Source: Gammaproteobacteria bacterium (GTDB lineage: Bacteria > Pseudomonadota > Gammaproteobacteria > HK1). Taken from it: 64,000 nt of DNA. The notes under the pieces were generated by a model that saw only the letters and a list, made by a program, of their open reading frames with translations, made no database searches and was not told the DNA's origin. Below, piece after piece: positions 36,402 to 45,887 of the stretch (its first letter is position 1; the number at the start of each line of letters is the position of its first letter). Made by a program: the position numbers and the translations under genes. The stretch covers positions 124,001-188,000 of the forward strand of contig JAJFJV010000025.1 in assembly GCA_021773635.1 (NCBI GenBank). The letters run 5' to 3'.

Positions 36402-37572
36402 GACACCCGGGGAAGAGATAGATAGCCAGGAACGCTATCGCGAGACTCGCCGTGTGACACTGGTGGGTTCGGTGCTCGATGTATTTCTCGTAATCATCAA
36501 GCTTTACGGTGGCTGGTTTGCCCATTCCCAGGCGCTTATCGCCGACGGCATACATTCCCTTTCGGACCTCGCCACCAATATCGTCGTACTGGTGGCCGCA
36601 AAGCATAGTCATCAGGACGCAGACGAACTGCATCCCTATGGGCATGGCCGGGTCGAGACCGTGGCCACGGTAATTCTGGGGTTCAGTCTGGTAGTTGTAG
36701 GTGGTGGCATTGCGTACGACGCGGTACATCGTCTGTTTACCCCGGAATTACTGCTGCAACCCGGTATCTGGGCACTGGTGATTGCCGCCTTCTCGGTGTT
36801 GAGCAAAGAGGCCCTGTACCACTACACGATACGTTCAGCTCGCCGTCTGCGTTCCAATATCCTGCGTGCCAATGCCTGGCATTGTCGCAGTGATGCCATC
36901 TCCTCCATCGTCGTAATCTTCGGGGTTGCCGGTTCCATGGCGGGTTTGCCCTATATTGATGCCATCGCAGCCATTGTAGTGGCGGGCATGATTGCCAAAA
37001 TCGGTGTCGATTTTGTCTGGAGCAGTACCCGGGAGCTCATTGATACCGGGCTTGATGCCGAGGCGGTGGACCACATCCGCGAGACCATCACCGCCGTGGA
37101 CGGGGTGAGTGCGCTGCACATGTTACGCACCCGCCAAATGGCCGGGCGGGTTTTTGTCGACGTACACATCATGCTGGAAGAGCCGCGGATCAGCGTCTCG
37201 GAAGGGCATCAGATCAGCGAGGTGGTGCGCGGGCGGCTGATTCGCAGCATTGATGACGTTTCCGATGTGACGGTACATATCGACCCCGAGGATGATGAAG
37301 AGGCGATGCCCAACCGGGCGCTTCCGTCCCGTGGCAAGCTGCTGAAGCGTTTGCAGGAATGCTGGCAGACTATTGACGCAGCGCGGGATATCCAGAACGT
37401 CACCCTGCATTATCTGGATGGAAAAATTTACCTGGATTTACGTTTGCCCCTGAGTTGTCTGGATGGGGGGCTAAGCAGTGCGACCCTGACCGAGACCTTT
37501 GCGGAGGCGGTTAGCCAGGAGGATGATATTGCCGAGGTGCGTTTGTTTTTCTACCAGGCGGAACAGCACTAG
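36379..37572 (+). CDS. Cation diffusion facilitator transporter with tandem C-terminal domains
   Basis: A protein of 397 residues with six helices. Metal-site residues of the CDF family are present: ADGIHSLSDL (two Asp) in the second helix and WHCRSDAISS (His/Asp) in the fifth. The first cytoplasmic domain (to about residue 290) is standard. About 100 extra residues follow (DAARDIQNVTLHYLDGKIYL onward) that look like a second, related domain, making it longer than FieF/ZitB. It exports Zn2+, Fe2+ or similar; specificity unknown. The ATG at 36379 has GGGAGAG upstream. Confidence 0.88.
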   Translation: MQSSPAIETPGEEIDSQERYRETRRVTLVGSVLDVFLVIIKLYGGWFAHSQALIADGIHSLSDLATNIVVLVAAKHSHQDADELHPYGHGRVETVATVILGFSLVVVGGGIAYDAVHRLFTPELLLQPGIWALVIAAFSVLSKEALYHYTIRSARRLRSNILRANAWHCRSDAISSIVVIFGVAGSMAGLPYIDAIAAIVVAGMIAKIGVDFVWSSTRELIDTGLDAEAVDHIRETITAVDGVSALHMLRTRQMAGRVFVDVHIMLEEPRISVSEGHQISEVVRGRLIRSIDDVSDVTVHIDPEDDEEAMPNRALPSRGKLLKRLQECWQTIDAARDIQNVTLHYLDGKIYLDLRLPLSCLDGGLSSATLTETFAEAVSQEDDIAEVRLFFYQAEQH

Positions 37573-37580
37573 AATGGTGC
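37566..37580. promoter_or_regulatory. Predicted NtrC binding site upstream of glnA
   Basis: GCAC-N7-GTGC, the core of the NtrC consensus, occurs as GCACTAGAATGGTGC at the very end of the transporter gene, about 110 bases upstream of the sigma-54 promoter. This is a normal distance for an enhancer that acts by looping. Only one such site was found. Confidence 0.7.
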
Positions 37581-37674
37581 ATATTAGCCATAGTGTGACC
37601 TGTTTTAGTGCGCAGCCAGGGGGCTTCATGGGATACTTCCCGCTGGCCATCCCGAATAACGTATAAATTTTATT

Positions 37675-37690
37675 TGGCACGAGTGTTGCT
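37675..37690 (+). promoter_or_regulatory. Sigma-54 promoter of glnA
   Basis: TGGCAC-GAGTG-TTGCT matches the consensus TGGCAC-N5-TTGCW exactly. The GG and GC dinucleotides are 10 bases apart as required. Transcription should begin near 37700, about 50 bases before the glnA ATG. The AT-rich stretch just upstream (ATAAATTTTATTT) could bind IHF. Confidence 0.93.
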
Positions 37691-37750
37691 AATACTCTTG
37701 TGTTCATCCATTGGAAGGCCCGATGGATCTTTAAATCTGGAGGAGTGTAA

Positions 37751-39160
37751 ATGTCCGCTGAAGATGTCTTGAAACTCATGCAGGAAAAAGAAGTGAAGTT
37801 CGTGGACCTGCGATTCACCGATACCCGTGGCAAGGAACAGCATGTGACCATGCCGGCTAATCAGATCGATGCCGACACCTTTGAAGACGGCAAGATGTTT
37901 GATGGCTCCTCCATTGCCGGCTGGAAGGGTATCAATGAGTCGGACATGATCCTGATGCCGGATGCCGACAGCGTGGTGATTGACCCCTTTACCGAAGAAG
38001 TCACCCTCAACGTGCGTTGCGATGTCTACGAACCGACCACTATGCAGGGTTATGAGCGGGATCCCCGTTCCACCGCTCACCGTGCCGAGGCCTATCTCAA
38101 GGCCAGTGGTATCGCTGACACCGCATTCTTTGGGCCAGAGCCGGAGTTCTTCGTCTTTGATGATGTGCGCTGGAATGCCGATATGCAGGGCGCCGGATAC
38201 AAGATTGATTCCGAGGAGGCGGGCTGGAACTCGGAGCGGGTGTATGAGGACGGCAATATGGGGCATCGCCCCGGCATCAAGGGCGGCTATTTCCCGGTGC
38301 CGCCAGTGGACTCCATGCACGATCTGCGTTCCACCATGTGTCTTGCGCTGGAGGAAATGGGGGTTCCGGTAGAGGTCCATCATCACGAGGTAGCCACTGG
38401 CGGCCAGAATGAGATTGGCACTCGCTTTAATACCCTGGTACGCAAGGCGGACGAGGTGCAGATCAACAAGTATGTGGTGATGAACGTGGCCCATGGTTAC
38501 GGCAAGACCGCTACCTTTATGCCCAAGCCGCTGGTGGGAGATAACGGCAGCGGTATGCACGTACACCAGTCGCTGGCGAAAGATGGCAAGAACCTGTTTG
38601 CCGGGGACAAATACGGCGGGCTATCCCAGACCGCGCTTTACTATATCGGCGGTATCTTCAAGCATGCCCGTGCCCTCAATGCCTTTACCAATGCCAGTAC
38701 CAATAGCTACAAGCGACTGGTTCCGGGTTTTGAGGCGCCGGTGATGCTCGCCTACTCGGCGCGTAATCGCTCGGCCTCGGTACGTATCCCCTACGACCCC
38801 AGCCCCAAGGGTCGGCGAGTTGAAATACGTTTTCCTGATGCCACCGGTAACCCGTACTTTTGTTTTGCGGCCATGTTGATGGCGGGTCTGGACGGTATTC
38901 GTAACAAGATCGAGCCGGGGGCGCCCATGGACAAGGATCTCTACGATCTGCCGCCCGAGGAAGAGAAAAATATTGCCACCGTGTGCCATTCGCTGGACCA
39001 GGCGCTGGATGCCCTGGACGCGGATCGTGAGTTTCTGCTGGCCGGTGGCGTGTTTACCAATGACACCATTGATGCCTACATTGCACTGAAGATGGAAGAA
39101 GTAACGCGTCTGCGCATGAGCACTCATCCGGTGGAGTTCGATCTCTATTACAGCCTGTAA
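37751..39160 (+). CDS. glnA: Glutamine synthetase, type I
   Basis: An enzyme of 469 residues that makes glutamine from glutamate, ammonia and ATP. Family motifs include [39 protein letters not shown]-like segment ([13 protein letters not shown]), [10 protein letters not shown] and the adenylylation site DLYDLPPEE (Tyr near 398). It is the GS-I beta type found in proteobacteria. The ATG follows GGAGGAG. Expression is expected from the sigma-54/NtrC promoter upstream. Confidence 0.98.
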   Translation: MSAEDVLKLMQEKEVKFVDLRFTDTRGKEQHVTMPANQIDADTFEDGKMFDGSSIAGWKGINESDMILMPDADSVVIDPFTEEVTLNVRCDVYEPTTMQGYERDPRSTAHRAEAYLKASGIADTAFFGPEPEFFVFDDVRWNADMQGAGYKIDSEEAGWNSERVYEDGNMGHRPGIKGGYFPVPPVDSMHDLRSTMCLALEEMGVPVEVHHHEVATGGQNEIGTRFNTLVRKADEVQINKYVVMNVAHGYGKTATFMPKPLVGDNGSGMHVHQSLAKDGKNLFAGDKYGGLSQTALYYIGGIFKHARALNAFTNASTNSYKRLVPGFEAPVMLAYSARNRSASVRIPYDPSPKGRRVEIRFPDATGNPYFCFAAMLMAGLDGIRNKIEPGAPMDKDLYDLPPEEEKNIATVCHSLDQALDALDADREFLLAGGVFTNDTIDAYIALKMEEVTRLRMSTHPVEFDLYYSL

Positions 39161-39169
39161 GCGGAGGGG

Positions 39170-39197
39170 GTGGGCAAGGGCCGTGGTCCTTGCCCAC
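39170..39197 (+). terminator. Hairpin downstream of glnA
   Basis: GTGGGCAAGG and CCTTGCCCAC (10 bp, perfect) are separated by eight bases, nine bases after the glnA stop. No T-run follows, so it may slow or attenuate transcription, or stabilise the glnA transcript, rather than end it fully. It could thus set the glnA to ntrBC ratio. Confidence 0.55.
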
Positions 39198-39253
39198 TCC
39201 GGTTGCGGGCGGCGCCCGCTTGAAATTTCCTCATGGCCCCCTATTCTGTAACC

Positions 39254-39757
39254 ATGCGTTACTTGGGCATCCTCCTGCTGTTATTTAGCGTCACCCTGAC
39301 GGCACCCGCCAAAGAGATTTATCGGGCGGTGGGGCCGGATGGAAAGGTTATCTTTTCTGACACACCCATTCCGGGTGGCGAGGAAATTGAGCTCAAGCCG
39401 GTGCAGACCTATCCGGCACCCCGGTTACCCCCACGGCGGCCCCCCGTTAAGGCCAAGCCTGTGGTGGAATATGAACATTTCAGTGTGGCAACCCCGCTTC
39501 CAAATCAGAGTCTGAGAAATGCTCAGGGCCGTGTGCCCGTGCGTCTGAAACTGCTTCCGGAGCTGCGTGCGGGGCATATCGTCAGGTTATTTCTGGATGG
39601 CCAGCCTTTGGCCGGTGGAGAGCGCAGCCTTTTCCGAACCCTTGATAACGTCGATCGCGGTGCACATGAAATTTATGCCGTAGTAGTTGATAAGGATGAC
39701 AAGGAAATCATCCGTACGACACAGCTAAAGTTTTTTCTCCATCGCCAGTTTCGGTGA
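39254..39757 (+). CDS. DUF4124-containing periplasmic protein
   Basis: A protein of about 167 residues with a signal peptide (MRYLGILLLLFSVTLTAPA) and a DUF4124-type segment (EIYRAVGPDGKVIFSDTPI), followed by a proline-rich linker (RLPPRRPPVKAKP) and a beta-rich C-terminal domain. The function is unknown. It sits between glnA and ntrB, an arrangement that I recall from other Chromatiales-like genomes. An ATG at 39233 would add seven residues; neither start has a strong ribosome site. Confidence 0.8.
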   Translation: MRYLGILLLLFSVTLTAPAKEIYRAVGPDGKVIFSDTPIPGGEEIELKPVQTYPAPRLPPRRPPVKAKPVVEYEHFSVATPLPNQSLRNAQGRVPVRLKLLPELRAGHIVRLFLDGQPLAGGERSLFRTLDNVDRGAHEIYAVVVDKDDKEIIRTTQLKFFLHRQFR

Positions 39758-39765
39758 GGAGCTCC

Positions 39766-40878
39766 TTGAAGCACTCTGGTTGTGAAATGCCATCGAAGCG
39801 TAACTCCGTAGCCACTGCATTAGCCCCGGATTCATGGCGTGAAACCCTGCAATATCTCAGTACCGCAGTGCTTGTTTTTAACCACGATTTGCGTCTGCTG
39901 GCCATGAACCCGGCCGCTGAATCCCTGCTGGGTAGCAGCCGTGGGCACGCCGCAGGCCAGACTCTTGAGGTGCTGTTGCCCGAGGGAAAAAAACTGGCTG
40001 AAAGTCTGCAAGGTGCCCAGCATGCTGGCCGAGGGTATGCGGAGCGGGAACTGGAACTGCTGTTGCCGGGCGGTGGCAGGAAAATCGTGGACTGGGTGGT
40101 GACTCTCTTTCCCAATAATGCTTCTGAAGAGAATGTGTTGCTGGAGATTACAGAGCTGAATCGTCCTCGCCGCATCGCCCGCGAAGAGCAATTTATCCGT
40201 CAGGGAGAAAGGCTGCGCGTCCTGCTGCGGGAAATGGCGCACGAGATAAAGAATCCCCTCAGTGGCATCAAGGGCGCCGCCCAGTTGCTGGAGCAGGAAT
40301 TGAAGGATCCTGAATGGCATGAATATACCCGGGTGATTACCCACGAGGTGGATCGCCTGCAGGATCTCGTGGACCGCGTTGCCGGTCCGCAGGGGCAATT
40401 CAAACCGCGTGCGCTCAATATCCACGAAGTCACTGAGCGCGTGTATTTACTCATTGATGCGGAAAGCCCGCACGGGGTGCAGGTGGAGCGCGATTATGAT
40501 CCGAGCATTCCTGAGCTGCACGCCGATGCCGAGCTGCTTATCCAGGCGCTGCTCAATATTGCTCGCAACGCAGTGCAGGCGGTAGGTGAGCGGGGCCGGA
40601 TTATTTTGCGTACGCGAATTCTGCGCAAACTTACTTTGGGTCGACGCCACTATCCCCTGGTGGCCAGTATCGAGGTGGAAGACGATGGTCCCGGTGTGCC
40701 TGATGCCTACCGTGAAACCCTGTTCTTTCCCCTGGTGACCGGGCGGGTGGAAGGTTCCGGCCTTGGGCTCGCGCTGGCCCAGTCGGTGGCGCAAAGACAC
40801 GGTGGCCTGGTGGAGTACAGCAGTGACGAAATAAAGACCGTATTTTCTATTTTGTTACCCATTGAGAAAGCAGCATGA
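39766..40878 (+). CDS. ntrB: Nitrogen regulation sensor kinase NtrB (GlnL)
   Basis: A protein of about 370 residues with an N-terminal PAS domain, HisKA with phosphorylated His in MAHEIKNPLSGIKGA, N box NIARNAVQA and ATPase motifs EDDGPGVP and GSGLGLALAQ. It has no membrane helix, as expected. It phosphorylates NtrC in response to PII and nitrogen state. The start is uncertain: TTG at 39766 has GAGGAG close upstream, GTG at 39754 overlaps the previous stop, and ATG at 39787 is also in frame. The end overlaps ntrC by four bases. Confidence 0.93.
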   Translation: MKHSGCEMPSKRNSVATALAPDSWRETLQYLSTAVLVFNHDLRLLAMNPAAESLLGSSRGHAAGQTLEVLLPEGKKLAESLQGAQHAGRGYAERELELLLPGGGRKIVDWVVTLFPNNASEENVLLEITELNRPRRIAREEQFIRQGERLRVLLREMAHEIKNPLSGIKGAAQLLEQELKDPEWHEYTRVITHEVDRLQDLVDRVAGPQGQFKPRALNIHEVTERVYLLIDAESPHGVQVERDYDPSIPELHADAELLIQALLNIARNAVQAVGERGRIILRTRILRKLTLGRRHYPLVASIEVEDDGPGVPDAYRETLFFPLVTGRVEGSGLGLALAQSVAQRHGGLVEYSSDEIKTVFSILLPIEKAA

Positions 40879-42272
40879 GTAAAAAGGCTGAAGTCTGGGT
40901 GGTAGATGATGATCAGTCTGTGCGTTGGGTGCTGGAACAGGCCCTGCGCAAACGCGGCTATGGGGTGCGCAGTTTTTCAGAGGCGTCCAGCCTGCTGGGG
41001 CAACTCGGGCGTGAGCAACCGGCCGTTGTGCTTTCGGATGTTCGTATGCCGGACATTGATGGTCTGGCACTGATGCAGCAGATAAAGGCGCAATATCCGC
41101 GATTGCCGGTGATTATCATGACCGCCTATTCCGATCTGGAAAGCACGGTCTCTGCGTATCAGGAGGGAGCTTTTGATTATCTGGCCAAGCCTTTTGATCT
41201 GAAGCAGGCCGTAGAACTCGTGGGTCGAGCCATTGAACATGTGGATGATACCGAGGCTCCGTCGGACAGCGATGGTATTGCCTCCAGCCGCCAGATTATT
41301 GGCTCGGCGCCAGCCATGCAGGAAGTTTTCCGCTCCATTGGCCGGCTCTCCGGCTCGCATATTACGGTATTGATCACCGGCGAGTCGGGCTCCGGGAAGG
41401 AACTGGTGGCCGAGGCCCTGCATCGCCACAGTCCACGGGCAGACAAGCCATTTATTGCCCTCAATATGGCGGCAATTCCGCACGAGCTTATGGAATCCGA
41501 GCTATTCGGACATGAGCGCGGTGCTTTTACCGGTGCAGTGGAACGGCGCCGCGGGCGTTTTGAGCAGGCCGATGGCGGCACGCTGTTTCTGGATGAGATC
41601 GGAGATATGCCGGCAGCACTTCAGAGCCGGCTACTGCGCGTTCTTGCCGAGGGTGCTTTTTATCGAGTAGGCGGGCACTCCCCGCTCACCGTGGATGTAC
41701 GCATTATCGCCGCCACCCACCAGGATCTGGAGATGCGGGTCAGCGAGGGTTTATTCCGGGAAGACCTCTGGCACCGCCTTAACGTCATCCGTGTGCATGT
41801 ACCGCCACTACGCGAGCGTCGTGAGGACATCCCGCAGCTGGCAAGTTTTTTTCTGGAAACTGCCGGGCGGGAACTTCACGTCCCGTCCAAGGCGCTACGC
41901 AATAAAACGCTCGATCACCTCATGACCCTGCCATGGCCCGGCAATGTTCGTCAGCTGCTTAACGCCTGCCGCTGGTTGACAGTAATGGCCTCTGGTGAGG
42001 AGATTCATTTGCAGGATCTGCCGCCGGAACTGCAGAAAAAATCAGGGCAGTCCGAATCATCGTCAGATTGGGAATCTGCATTGCAACGCTGGGCCGAATA
42101 CCAGCTCACCCAAGGTACGGAGCCATTGCTTGAAAGTGCGGCGCCAAAGTTTGAGCGCGTGCTCATAGAGACGGCGCTACATTTTACCGATGGCCGTCGT
42201 CAGGATGCGGCAAAACTTCTGGGCTGGGGTCGTAATACGCTAAGTCGCAAGATTCGGGAGCTGGATATCTAG
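40875..42272 (+). CDS. ntrC: Nitrogen regulation response regulator NtrC (GlnG)
   Basis: A protein of 465 residues: receiver (phospho-acceptor in VLSDVRMPDIDG), AAA+ domain with Walker A GESGSGKE, the GAFTGA loop that contacts sigma-54, and Walker B GGTLFLDEIGDMP, then a Fis-type helix-turn-helix (RRQDAAKLLGWGRNTLSRK). It activates sigma-54 promoters, most likely including the one upstream of glnA. The ATG overlaps the ntrB stop. Confidence 0.97.
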   Translation: MSKKAEVWVVDDDQSVRWVLEQALRKRGYGVRSFSEASSLLGQLGREQPAVVLSDVRMPDIDGLALMQQIKAQYPRLPVIIMTAYSDLESTVSAYQEGAFDYLAKPFDLKQAVELVGRAIEHVDDTEAPSDSDGIASSRQIIGSAPAMQEVFRSIGRLSGSHITVLITGESGSGKELVAEALHRHSPRADKPFIALNMAAIPHELMESELFGHERGAFTGAVERRRGRFEQADGGTLFLDEIGDMPAALQSRLLRVLAEGAFYRVGGHSPLTVDVRIIAATHQDLEMRVSEGLFREDLWHRLNVIRVHVPPLRERREDIPQLASFFLETAGRELHVPSKALRNKTLDHLMTLPWPGNVRQLLNACRWLTVMASGEEIHLQDLPPELQKKSGQSESSSDWESALQRWAEYQLTQGTEPLLESAAPKFERVLIETALHFTDGRRQDAAKLLGWGRNTLSRKIRELDI

Positions 42273-42310
42273 GTTGCTCTCGTCGTTACCATGGGCATCA
42301 GGCCCGGCAA

Positions 42311-42448
42311 CTAATCCCCGCCAGCCTGATGGGTTGTGCCGGGGGAGTGGGCTGAATCCGAGCTGTTGAGCAGGCCCGCGTTCAGGGCAAAGACGATTGC
42401 GATAACAATGATCAATGCTTTGACGATGTCGATTAATGGAGTAAGCAT
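42311..42448 (-). CDS. Possible small membrane peptide (45 residues)
   Basis: An open frame on the minus strand starting MLTPLIDIVKALIIVIAIVF, with one likely membrane helix (about 6-26) and a short polar tail. It is oriented towards ntrC and converges with it. There is no strong ribosome site (only GAACAGAA before the ATG), so the coding call is tentative. It resembles other single-helix peptides in size and layout, but the family is not recognised. Confidence 0.35.
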   Translation of the reverse strand: MLTPLIDIVKALIIVIAIVFALNAGLLNSSDSAHSPGTTHQAGGD

Positions 42449-42798
42449 TTCTGTTCAGCTATGTTCGTAGATATGTGGTCAATGAGTGATTGGTGTACAC
42501 CGAAATAACGGGTGTGCCGGCTTCATAGCTAGTAGCGGTATAAGACCACCATACTTTAGCCCCGGTTCCATCTTTGTGACCGTTTACTCAACTTGAGTGC
42601 TCATGGGAATTTCCCCGGAGGCGTGCGTATAGTCGCGTTGAAGCATCTCGATGTGCTTGCCATACTTTGAGCAGGCGCTTCGTTGGTATGCCGCATAATG
42701 GGTGGGCCACGGTATTCTTTGCGAGGCAACAGGGTGTTCTGGTGGTCGTTGAGGAGGTCGCGGGGAATGCTGGCCTCTGTCTGCGGAAGGAGGCGGTT
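42449..42798. other. Intergenic stretch before the YbaK gene
   Basis: About 350 bases with no convincing gene. An in-frame extension of the YbaK frame reaches back to 42667 but lacks a ribosome site. No clear promoter, repeat or hairpin with a T-run was seen. Base composition is more AT-rich in the first half (to about 42590), consistent with a regulatory region. Confidence 0.4.
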
Positions 42799-43254
42799 AT
42801 GCCTGTACAAAAACTCAAGAATTTTCTCGACAAGAATCACGTCAAGTATGTGAGTGTCCGGCACTCACTGGCCTATACGGCTCAGGAGGTCGCTGCCTCG
42901 GCGCATGTGCCCGGGGTGGAGATGGCAAAGACGGTGATGATCAAGGTGGATGGCACGATGGCGATGGCGGTGTTGCCGGCGACCGCCATGGTACATGTGG
43001 AGCGACTGAAGGAGGCGATTGGTGTCCGTGCCGTGGAGCTGGCCAGTGAAAGCGAATTTCGCGACCTGTTCCCTGGATGTGAGACTGGTGCGATGCCGCC
43101 TTTCGGCAATCTCTACGACATACCTGTCTATGTGGCAGAGAAGCTGACGGAGGATGAAAGCATCGCATTCAACGCGGGTTCTCACACTGAGCTGGTGCGT
43201 CTCTCGCTTGGCGATTACAGACGTCTGGTAGATCCGGTGGTCATCGATTTCTGA
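42799..43254 (+). CDS. YbaK/ProX-type aminoacyl-tRNA deacylase
   Basis: A protein of 151 residues of the YbaK/aa-tRNA deacylase fold. The family removes misacylated amino acids from tRNA (for example Cys or Ala from tRNA-Pro). Visible features are the HSLAYTAQEVAASAHVPG stretch, KTVMIKVDG, FGNLYDIPVYV and FNAGSHTELVRL. The ATG at 42799 has AAGGAGG five bases upstream, deciding the start. The exact tRNA specificity is unknown. Confidence 0.9.
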   Translation: MPVQKLKNFLDKNHVKYVSVRHSLAYTAQEVAASAHVPGVEMAKTVMIKVDGTMAMAVLPATAMVHVERLKEAIGVRAVELASESEFRDLFPGCETGAMPPFGNLYDIPVYVAEKLTEDESIAFNAGSHTELVRLSLGDYRRLVDPVVIDF

Positions 43255-43294
43255 TGGATTTAGAGGGTGACAGGCGTATCTTTGGCATGAACGA

Positions 43295-43846
43295 ATGACC
43301 GGAGTTTGTGTGTTTTGCGGGTCCTCCAGTGGAGATACGGATATCTACGGGGAGGGTGCCCGGGAGTTGGGGCGGGTATTGGCGCAGCATGGCATCCGTT
43401 TAATTTTTGGTGGCGGACGTTCCGGGCTTATGGGAGAGATAGCCGGTGCTGTATTGGCGGCGGGCGGTGAGGCCGTGGGTATCGTACCCAGGGATTCGGG
43501 CGAGCATGAAAATACGTTTTCTGGTCTGACGGAATTACAGGTGGTGGATTCGACCCGGCAGCGAAAGGCGCGCATGGCTGAGTTGGCGGATGGTTTTATC
43601 GCTCTTCCGGGCGGCGTGGGAACGATGGAGGAATTTTTTGAAATCTGGTCCTGGGGGCGTATGGGTTTGCATGACAAACCCTTCGGTTTGCTCAACACAG
43701 CAGCCTATTACAGTCGGCTGATGGCCTTTATCAGCCATATGAGCGAAGAGGGTTTTCTCAGCCAGCGCGATCAGGCCCGGGTGATAGTGGAAGAAGATGC
43801 CGAATCTTTGGTATCCATCCTGGAAAAAGGCATTACTCAGGTCTGA
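43295..43846 (+). CDS. LOG family protein (TIGR00730-type)
   Basis: A 183-residue protein with the family motifs CVFCGSSSG, FGGGRSGLMG and PGGVGTMEEFFE. Members hydrolyse nucleoside 5'-monophosphates to the base and ribose 5-phosphate; the plant LOG enzymes activate cytokinins. In bacteria the role is often unclear and many members are annotated as lysine decarboxylase in error. It converges with hemB. Confidence 0.93.
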   Translation: MTGVCVFCGSSSGDTDIYGEGARELGRVLAQHGIRLIFGGGRSGLMGEIAGAVLAAGGEAVGIVPRDSGEHENTFSGLTELQVVDSTRQRKARMAELADGFIALPGGVGTMEEFFEIWSWGRMGLHDKPFGLLNTAAYYSRLMAFISHMSEEGFLSQRDQARVIVEEDAESLVSILEKGITQV

Positions 43847-43858
43847 GTTGCTATGTTG

Positions 43859-44896
<1,038 letters not shown>

Positions 44897-45009
44897 TTAA
44901 CAAAATTTACGTAGAAAATAATAGCCTGGGAGCAATTGCAACAGAGATGGAGATGACTGGCAAGCGGCAGATGATGATGGTGTTTCTGTGGGCGAGGGGG
45001 TTGGCTATC

Positions 45010-45037
45010 TTGCACATCCCGAAACAGGTTCTATAAT
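45010..45037 (+). promoter_or_regulatory. Sigma-70 promoter of the histone-H1-like gene
   Basis: TTGCAC (45010-45015), a 16-base spacer and TATAAT (45032-45037) give a near-consensus promoter. The start of transcription should be near 45044, about 40 bases before the TTG start codon at 45084. Confidence 0.75.
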
Positions 45038-45083
45038 TCGTTACCGATAATATTTATTTGCTATGTGAAACGAGGAGACGATC

Positions 45084-45833
45084 TTGGCTATTAAAGCAAA
45101 AGCAGGGGCTCGGAAGAAGAAGGTTTCCGCCGTTGGTAAAAAGAAGCGCGTAGCAAAGAAAAGGATAGTTGCGAGCGCAGCCAAAGCCGTGAGGAAGAAG
45201 GTTGTGCGTAAAAAGGCAGCGGCAAGAAAGAAAGTATCTGCCGTACGCAAGAAGGCAGCGGTACGAAAGAAAGTTTCTGTCGTGCGCAAGAAGGCCGTAG
45301 TACGGAAAAAAGTTTCGGCGGCACGCAAAAAGGCTCCGGTAGCAAGAAAAAAAGTTGTGGTTCGCAAGAAGGCCGCTGTGCGCAAAAAGCGCAGAGTGGT
45401 GGTGACATCACCGGCTATCGAGAAGTTGAACGCGCGAGTAGTCGTTGCCGAGGAGCGGTTGCTGAAAAGCAAGGCAGCCAGGGTTGCAGCACGAGAGAAA
45501 GTTCGGGTGGCCGTTATCAATGATCGGCGCGGGAAATCCGGGCGCACCCGCCTGGCTCTGGAGCGGGCACGTGCCGGGGCGCTCAAAGCCAAGAACCGGG
45601 TGACTGAGTTGACCGGGAAGCTCAATGCAGCGCGCGCTGGAGTTCGAGAGCAGGTGCGGCAGGAGAAGGGAGTGCTAAAACGCGGGGCTGATTTGGCGGC
45701 TGCGGTTGAGCGTTTCAGCAGACGTTTCCTGCGGGATTACGACAAGAAGCTGGCCAAGCGTGCCAAGGCCTTGGCTCGGAAAAAGCGTACGGTGAAGAAA
45801 AAACGGGTGGTACGGAAGAAGCGCGCTGCCTGA
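45084..45833 (+). CDS. Histone-H1-like lysine-rich DNA-binding protein
   Basis: A protein of 249 residues. Residues 1-110 are a low-complexity basic tail of repeated (V/A)RKKA(A/V)-type units; the middle (110-195) is helical with an Ala/Arg/Glu pattern, and the end returns to basic KKKRVVRKKRAA. This resembles bacterial H1-like or AlgP-type nucleoid proteins; a role in nucleoid compaction is inferred. The TTG has GAGGAG six bases upstream. The gene is monocistronic, between a strong promoter and a terminator. Confidence 0.75.
   Translation: MAIKAKAGARKKKVSAVGKKKRVAKKRIVASAAKAVRKKVVRKKAAARKKVSAVRKKAAVRKKVSVVRKKAVVRKKVSAARKKAPVARKKVVVRKKAAVRKKRRVVVTSPAIEKLNARVVVAEERLLKSKAARVAAREKVRVAVINDRRGKSGRTRLALERARAGALKAKNRVTELTGKLNAARAGVREQVRQEKGVLKRGADLAAAVERFSRRFLRDYDKKLAKRAKALARKKRTVKKKRVVRKKRAA
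45205..45395 (+). repeat. Imperfect tandem repeats in the basic tail of the H1-like gene
   Basis: Units of about 33-39 bases coding for variants of KKVSAVRKKAAVR recur about five times, with silent and conservative changes. This will make the locus prone to slippage and length change between strains. Confidence 0.65.
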
Positions 45834-45857
45834 GGGTCCTAAAAGGACACTTCCTGA

Positions 45858-45887
45858 TAAAAAAACCGGGCTTTGCCCGGTTTTTTT
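45858..45887. terminator. Bidirectional rho-independent terminator between the H1-like gene and cca
   Basis: ACCGGGC-TTT-GCCCGGT (45865-45881) is flanked by A-run on the left and T-run on the right, so it can end transcription from both sides. It lies 31 bases after the H1-like stop and touches the cca stop. Confidence 0.9.

Noticed and set aside
37670-38566. A 298-codon minus-strand open frame across glnA
   Set aside because: It lies antisense to a certain glutamine synthetase gene and covers its promoter; no ribosome site or family signal.
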